From positions 124,001 through 188,000 of the forward strand of contig JAITTY010000001.1 in assembly GCA_031286695.1 (NCBI GenBank): a DNA stretch of 64,000 nucleotides, written 5' to 3'. This document shows positions 61,199-64,000 of this stretch, one piece after another. The notes beneath the pieces were generated by a model, which ran no database searches, was not told the DNA's origin, and worked only from the letters and a program-made list of their open reading frames with translations. How positions within the stretch are numbered: the stretch's first letter is position 1; every line of letters begins with the position of its first letter. The position numbers were made by a program, and so were the translations under genes. Source of the DNA: Sphingobacterium sp. Lineage in GTDB: Bacteria; Bacteroidota; Bacteroidia; Sphingobacteriales; Sphingobacteriaceae.

Positions 61199-62335
61199 TC
61201 AATCTCTTGAAGGGACAAATGTAAATCGCTTTTTTAACTGCAAAAATGGTTTTTCAAAAAAACTATAGGAAAGCATCGAAAGCAGCACCGTTGCGATAAA
61301 TACGATGATGAAGCCAAGTGTATTCCGCCATTCTCCAATACCTAACGATTGGCTGATTTCACTTAACTCTTCACCAAATGTTTTATATACAAGCCAGTAA
61401 AATGAAATATGAAATACATAAAGTCCATAAGAAATCCGTCCTAGATAAATAAGGGGTTTTGGCAAAAACTGACCTGGGATTCCCAGCAGACTCAAAAACA
61501 GCAAAACAGCTCCCAGTAAGATCAACATCCAACCAATGACAGTTTCCGTTACATTAGACAGGTGAGGCGCATCAGCATGTATGCCACATACGATAGAAGC
61601 AGTCAGCCAGCAGCCTAAAGCTGCACCTATCATTAACACACGCACAGTTATCGGCCATTGGGGAGTCCATCCCTTAAAATATACGGATAGTAAGATTCCA
61701 GCCGAAAAAAACTGAAATTGTACAAAACTGTTGGTCCATGCGCTGTTAAACCCATCTGTTGGATGTAATCCATAACAGACAAGAACAGCATAGGCTACAG
61801 CAAGAAATAAATAAGCGGCGGTCTTCAGCCCGGTCTTCCCGCCATAGGCGGCAAGTAAAGGTATTAGGATATAAAATTGTTCCTCAACAGATATACTCCA
61901 CAATGGATTGAGCGGATAAGCCGGCAACCATCCGTTAAAACTTATGTAGATGTTTCCCGCGAACATACTAAAAGCTCCCCATGCTATCGGAGGGAGTTTA
62001 AATTCTGGAAAGAAAAAAGGAGTCACCAATACCCAGCCAAAAAATACCAAGAAATATAGTGGCCAGATCCGAAGAATACGTCGCAGATAGAATGCTTTGG
62101 GATGAATACTTCCCGTCTGCTCCTGTTCTCGGATCAGTAGTTCGGTAATAAGGTAAGCGCTCAACAGAAAAAACACCGGAACACCAAAATTTCCAACTAA
62201 GCTAATATTGTATAACCAGTACTGTTTGACCGGATCAAATGGCGCAAGGTCCATCCGATGTACAAAAAATACACACAAAAAAGCAATAAAGCGTAGCACA
62301 TCTAATTCAGGTCTATAGTAACGAGAAACGGTCAT
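61199..62335 (-). CDS. Acyltransferase 3 family membrane protein (OafA/YrhL type)
   Basis: 378 residues with about ten predicted transmembrane helices. The N-terminal RYYRPELDVLRFIAFLCVFF has the conserved R-x-x-x-x-D-x-L-R start of Acyl_transf_3. The first-helix His-Arg pair in FVHRMDL is the catalytic His region. FGVPVFFLLSAYLITELLIRE, ILRIWPLYFLVF and SISVEEQFYILIPLL are typical. These enzymes add acetyl or other acyl groups to surface polysaccharides or lipids. The target is unknown. Confidence 0.9.
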   Translation of the reverse strand: MTVSRYYRPELDVLRFIAFLCVFFVHRMDLAPFDPVKQYWLYNISLVGNFGVPVFFLLSAYLITELLIREQEQTGSIHPKAFYLRRILRIWPLYFLVFFGWVLVTPFFFPEFKLPPIAWGAFSMFAGNIYISFNGWLPAYPLNPLWSISVEEQFYILIPLLAAYGGKTGLKTAAYLFLAVAYAVLVCYGLHPTDGFNSAWTNSFVQFQFFSAGILLSVYFKGWTPQWPITVRVLMIGAALGCWLTASIVCGIHADAPHLSNVTETVIGWMLILLGAVLLFLSLLGIPGQFLPKPLIYLGRISYGLYVFHISFYWLVYKTFGEELSEISQSLGIGEWRNTLGFIIVFIATVLLSMLSYSFFEKPFLQLKKRFTFVPSRD

Positions 62336-62446
62336 AATTGCGATTATTAATAATTGTTACAGATCATCTAGTACTTCAATCTGATGCTTACCACATACTT
62401 GAAACATAAAAATAAGAAATCTCCGGTAAAAAATCCCCTATGACCT

Positions 62447-62480
62447 TTTAAACAAAGCTAATTAGGACGTTTAAACAAAG
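62447..62480 (+). promoter_or_regulatory. Direct-repeat operator upstream of the SDR gene
   Basis: TTTAAACAAAG occurs at 62447-62457 and again at 62470-62480, with start-to-start spacing of 23 bases (about two helical turns). Both copies are preceded by GAC. Tandem direct repeats just before a promoter are the usual site of an AraC-type activator. A third copy lies before the AraC gene at 63717. Confidence 0.6.
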
Positions 62481-62500
62481 TCGAACCACTGAATGTCTTC

Positions 62501-62508
62501 TAAATTTG
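62501..62508 (+). promoter_or_regulatory. -7 box of the SDR gene
   Basis: TAAATTTG matches TAnnTTTG exactly, 22 bases before the start codon. The TTG element upstream is missing, which fits activation from the direct repeats at 62447-62480. Confidence 0.5.
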
Positions 62509-62530
62509 TCTAAACAGAAGCAAATAAAAA

Positions 62531-63550
62531 ATGAAAGCAAACAATTATCAAGGAGTGTTACAGAAACCGATTGGTTCTGGCTTCACAGCAGCGTCAACTT
62601 CAACAGAGGTGATAGAAGGAATTAATTTGAATGGTAAAATCGCGATTGTAACAGGAGGCAATACAGGCATTGGACTGGAAACCACCAAAACACTATCTTC
62701 AGCAGGTGCCACTGTCATCGTTCTTGCTAGGAATTTAGAAAAAGCAAAAACAAATCTAAAAGGCATACCCAATATTGAAATCGAAGAAGGAGATATGATG
62801 AACCCTCTATCAATTGAAAGATTTGCACAAAAATTTCTATTATCCGGCAGACCACTTCATTTGTTGATTAACAATGCAGGTATAATGTGGGTTCCCCTAC
62901 AACGTGACCAACGAGGTATTGAATCACAACTGGCAACAAACTATTTAGGTCAATTCCATCTGACGGCAAAATTATGGACAGCATTAAAACAGGCAAATGG
63001 TGCAAGGGTTGTAAATGTTTCTTCTCTTGGGCATCACAACGCGGCCTTTGATTTTGAAGATCCAAACTTTGAAAAACGAGATTATCAAACTCTTCTGGCA
63101 TACGGTCAGTCAAAAACAGCTAGCAATCTCTTTGCATTGGAGCTGGATAACCGAGCCAAAGATTTTAATGTAAGAGCATATGCTTTGCATCCAGGTTCTA
63201 TAGCAGGAACAGAATTAGGCAGAAATGCGGACGTAGAACAATGGAAGCAGCTGGGGTTTTTGGATGAAAATGGAAATATCCAGCCCGAGGTACTCGCAGG
63301 TTTAAAGACCGTTCCTCAGGGTGCTGCTACAACTATTTTTGCGGCGACCAGTCCACTATTAAATGCTATAGGCGGAGTATACCTAGAAGATGGGGATATT
63401 GCAGAGCTGTTACCAACTGACTCCTCAATTCAAGCTAATGCAAAACTGCATCAAAATGGTGTACAAGAATATTCACTGGATGAAAGCTCAGCAAAACGCT
63501 TATGGGACCTGAGCCAGGAAATGACCGGAGTAACATTCAGCATCAGTTAA
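62531..63550 (+). CDS. Short-chain dehydrogenase/reductase (SDR)
   Basis: 339 residues. The Rossmann loop is IAIVTGGNTGIGLETTKTLS. The NNAGIM motif follows near residue 115, then VVNVSSLGHHNA with the catalytic Ser, and the catalytic Tyr/Lys in YGQSKTASN. The length (339) and the C-terminal extension fit the WW-domain oxidoreductase/retinol dehydrogenase-like subgroup. It oxidises or reduces alcohols or ketones with NAD(P), substrate unknown. Direct repeats in its promoter and a downstream AraC gene with the same repeat indicate a small regulated unit. Confidence 0.9.
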   Translation: MKANNYQGVLQKPIGSGFTAASTSTEVIEGINLNGKIAIVTGGNTGIGLETTKTLSSAGATVIVLARNLEKAKTNLKGIPNIEIEEGDMMNPLSIERFAQKFLLSGRPLHLLINNAGIMWVPLQRDQRGIESQLATNYLGQFHLTAKLWTALKQANGARVVNVSSLGHHNAAFDFEDPNFEKRDYQTLLAYGQSKTASNLFALELDNRAKDFNVRAYALHPGSIAGTELGRNADVEQWKQLGFLDENGNIQPEVLAGLKTVPQGAATTIFAATSPLLNAIGGVYLEDGDIAELLPTDSSIQANAKLHQNGVQEYSLDESSAKRLWDLSQEMTGVTFSIS

Positions 63551-63570
63551 TTTGTTGGGAATTTTTAACT

Positions 63571-63645
63571 ATTGAAAGCTTAGAAAATAAAGTTGCGATT
63601 ATTACAGGCTCCTATCTTTTAACTGACGGCGGTCAATCTACATAA
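63571..63645 (+). pseudogene. In-frame relic of a second SDR gene
   Basis: One frame reads IESLENKVAIITGSYLLTDG, then GQST and TAA. The first 13 residues are the classic SDR N-terminus (SLENKVAIITG). The rest (YLLTDGGQST) matches the classic SDR C-terminus. All of the middle, about 230 residues in a normal SDR, is missing, and the start codon has become ATT. This is a deletion scar of a former SDR gene. Confidence 0.65.
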
Positions 63646-63716
63646 GCGTATAATAGCATAAGAACAGAAGTAAAAATCACTGTTTCCTTCTGTTCGCTAC
63701 TTTACGATCACGACCT

Positions 63717-63727
63717 TTTAAACAAAG
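63717..63727 (+). promoter_or_regulatory. Third copy of the direct repeat, before the AraC gene
   Basis: TTTAAACAAAG, within the 16-base word GACCTTTTAAACAAAG that is identical at 62442-62457. It lies 66 bases before the AraC start codon and suggests autoregulation. Confidence 0.55.
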
Positions 63728-63793
63728 TAATCAATATAAAATCGCTATCTTTATTTCATCACTTCACCTTATAGATCAAACAAATAGCCAATT

Positions 63794-64000
63794 ATGGAGT
63801 ATAAAGCAAAATATATTACAGACGACATTAAGCTTTCCTGCTATGAGGATAAGTTCTTTAAATCAGACATCAGTTTCGAGTGCCATATGCTGATCTGGTT
63901 TATTTCAGGTGAAACAAAAATTGTACAGGCCGATGCTACTTATCTTTTTAAGAAAGGTGATATCTTCCTAATCCCAAGAAATCAATTGGCCACAATTATC
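63794..64000 (+). CDS. AraC-family regulator, N-terminal part (cut by window end)
   Basis: The first 69 residues are present from ATG 63794. IKLSCYEDKFFKSDISFECH, MLIWFISGETKIVQADATYL and FKKGDIFLIPRNQLATI form the cupin-like effector domain of AraC/XylS activators. The helix-turn-helix end lies outside the window, so DNA binding is inferred from the domain type. The gene is downstream of the SDR gene and shares its direct repeat, so it probably controls both. Confidence 0.75.
   Translation, partial: MEYKAKYITDDIKLSCYEDKFFKSDISFECHMLIWFISGETKIVQADATYLFKKGDIFLIPRNQLATII

Noticed and set aside
1..64000. CRISPR arrays, rRNA genes, prophage or integrase genes
   Set aside because: No regularly spaced repeats, no rRNA-like stretches and no phage or recombinase protein were found on either strand.

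Overview
The window looks like a chromosomal segment from a Bacteroidota bacterium of the Sphingobacteriaceae, most likely Sphingobacterium or a close relative. Reasons: the moderately AT-rich composition; Bacteroidota promoter signatures (TTG or TTTG about 20 bases upstream of TAnnTTTG) with few clear Shine-Dalgarno sites; Bacteroidota protein families (DUF4294, DUF4296, bacillithiol deacetylase BshB1, LytTR/His-kinase pair, HEPN-tailed sulfite reductase); and many short lipoproteins. The genus is an inference from gene content, not a database match.

Layout. 0-6.3 kb: Nudix tail, HAD phosphatase, amidohydrolase lipoprotein and several unrecognised envelope proteins. 6.3-8.1 kb: LytTR response regulator with its histidine kinase. 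8.2-15.2 kb (minus strand): an accessory redox/hydrolase island of DoxX, two epoxide-hydrolase-type alpha/beta hydrolases, a lipoprotein, a haem-binding/cytochrome P460 protein, DUF1223, a DsbD-N domain protein and an AraC regulator. Two genes of this island share an upstream motif. 15.3-23.2 kb: a glycoside hydrolase behind a LacI-type palindrome, acetyltransferases, unknown proteins, a DUF72 remnant and a zeta-toxin-like NTPase with a small partner. 23.8 kb: tRNA-Ser(GGA).

24-34.4 kb is housekeeping: a GreA/B-like protein, BON lipoprotein, TcdA, TatD, PabB, PurA, Fur and RelA/SpoT on the minus strand, then DUF4294, glutathione peroxidase and BshB1 on the plus strand. 34.5-38.1 kb carries the phosphate importer pstSCAB. 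It is divergent from an assimilatory sulfate operon (38.2-44.6 kb: siroheme sulfite reductase, cobA, sirC, cysH, cysD, cysN). The CysH cysteine pattern and the absence of an APS kinase gene suggest that the pathway reduces APS directly. 45-56.6 kb holds GdhA, small membrane proteins, MgtC, MutS2, a DUF4296 lipoprotein, YggS, GNAT, a DUF3298 lipoprotein, aspartokinase, a THUMP-like methyltransferase and an LLM flavoenzyme.

56.6-64 kb is more accessory: lipoproteins, a di-haem cytochrome, a GC-richer non-coding patch with a long inverted repeat, an acyltransferase, and an SDR oxidoreductase whose promoter has direct repeats that recur before a downstream AraC gene (cut by the window edge). Between those two genes lies a tiny in-frame relic of a second SDR. 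Several other short gene relics (AraC helix-turn-helix, DUF72, possibly a hexapeptide transferase) mark the intergenic regions as sites of gene loss. No CRISPR array, rRNA, intact insertion sequence or prophage is visible.
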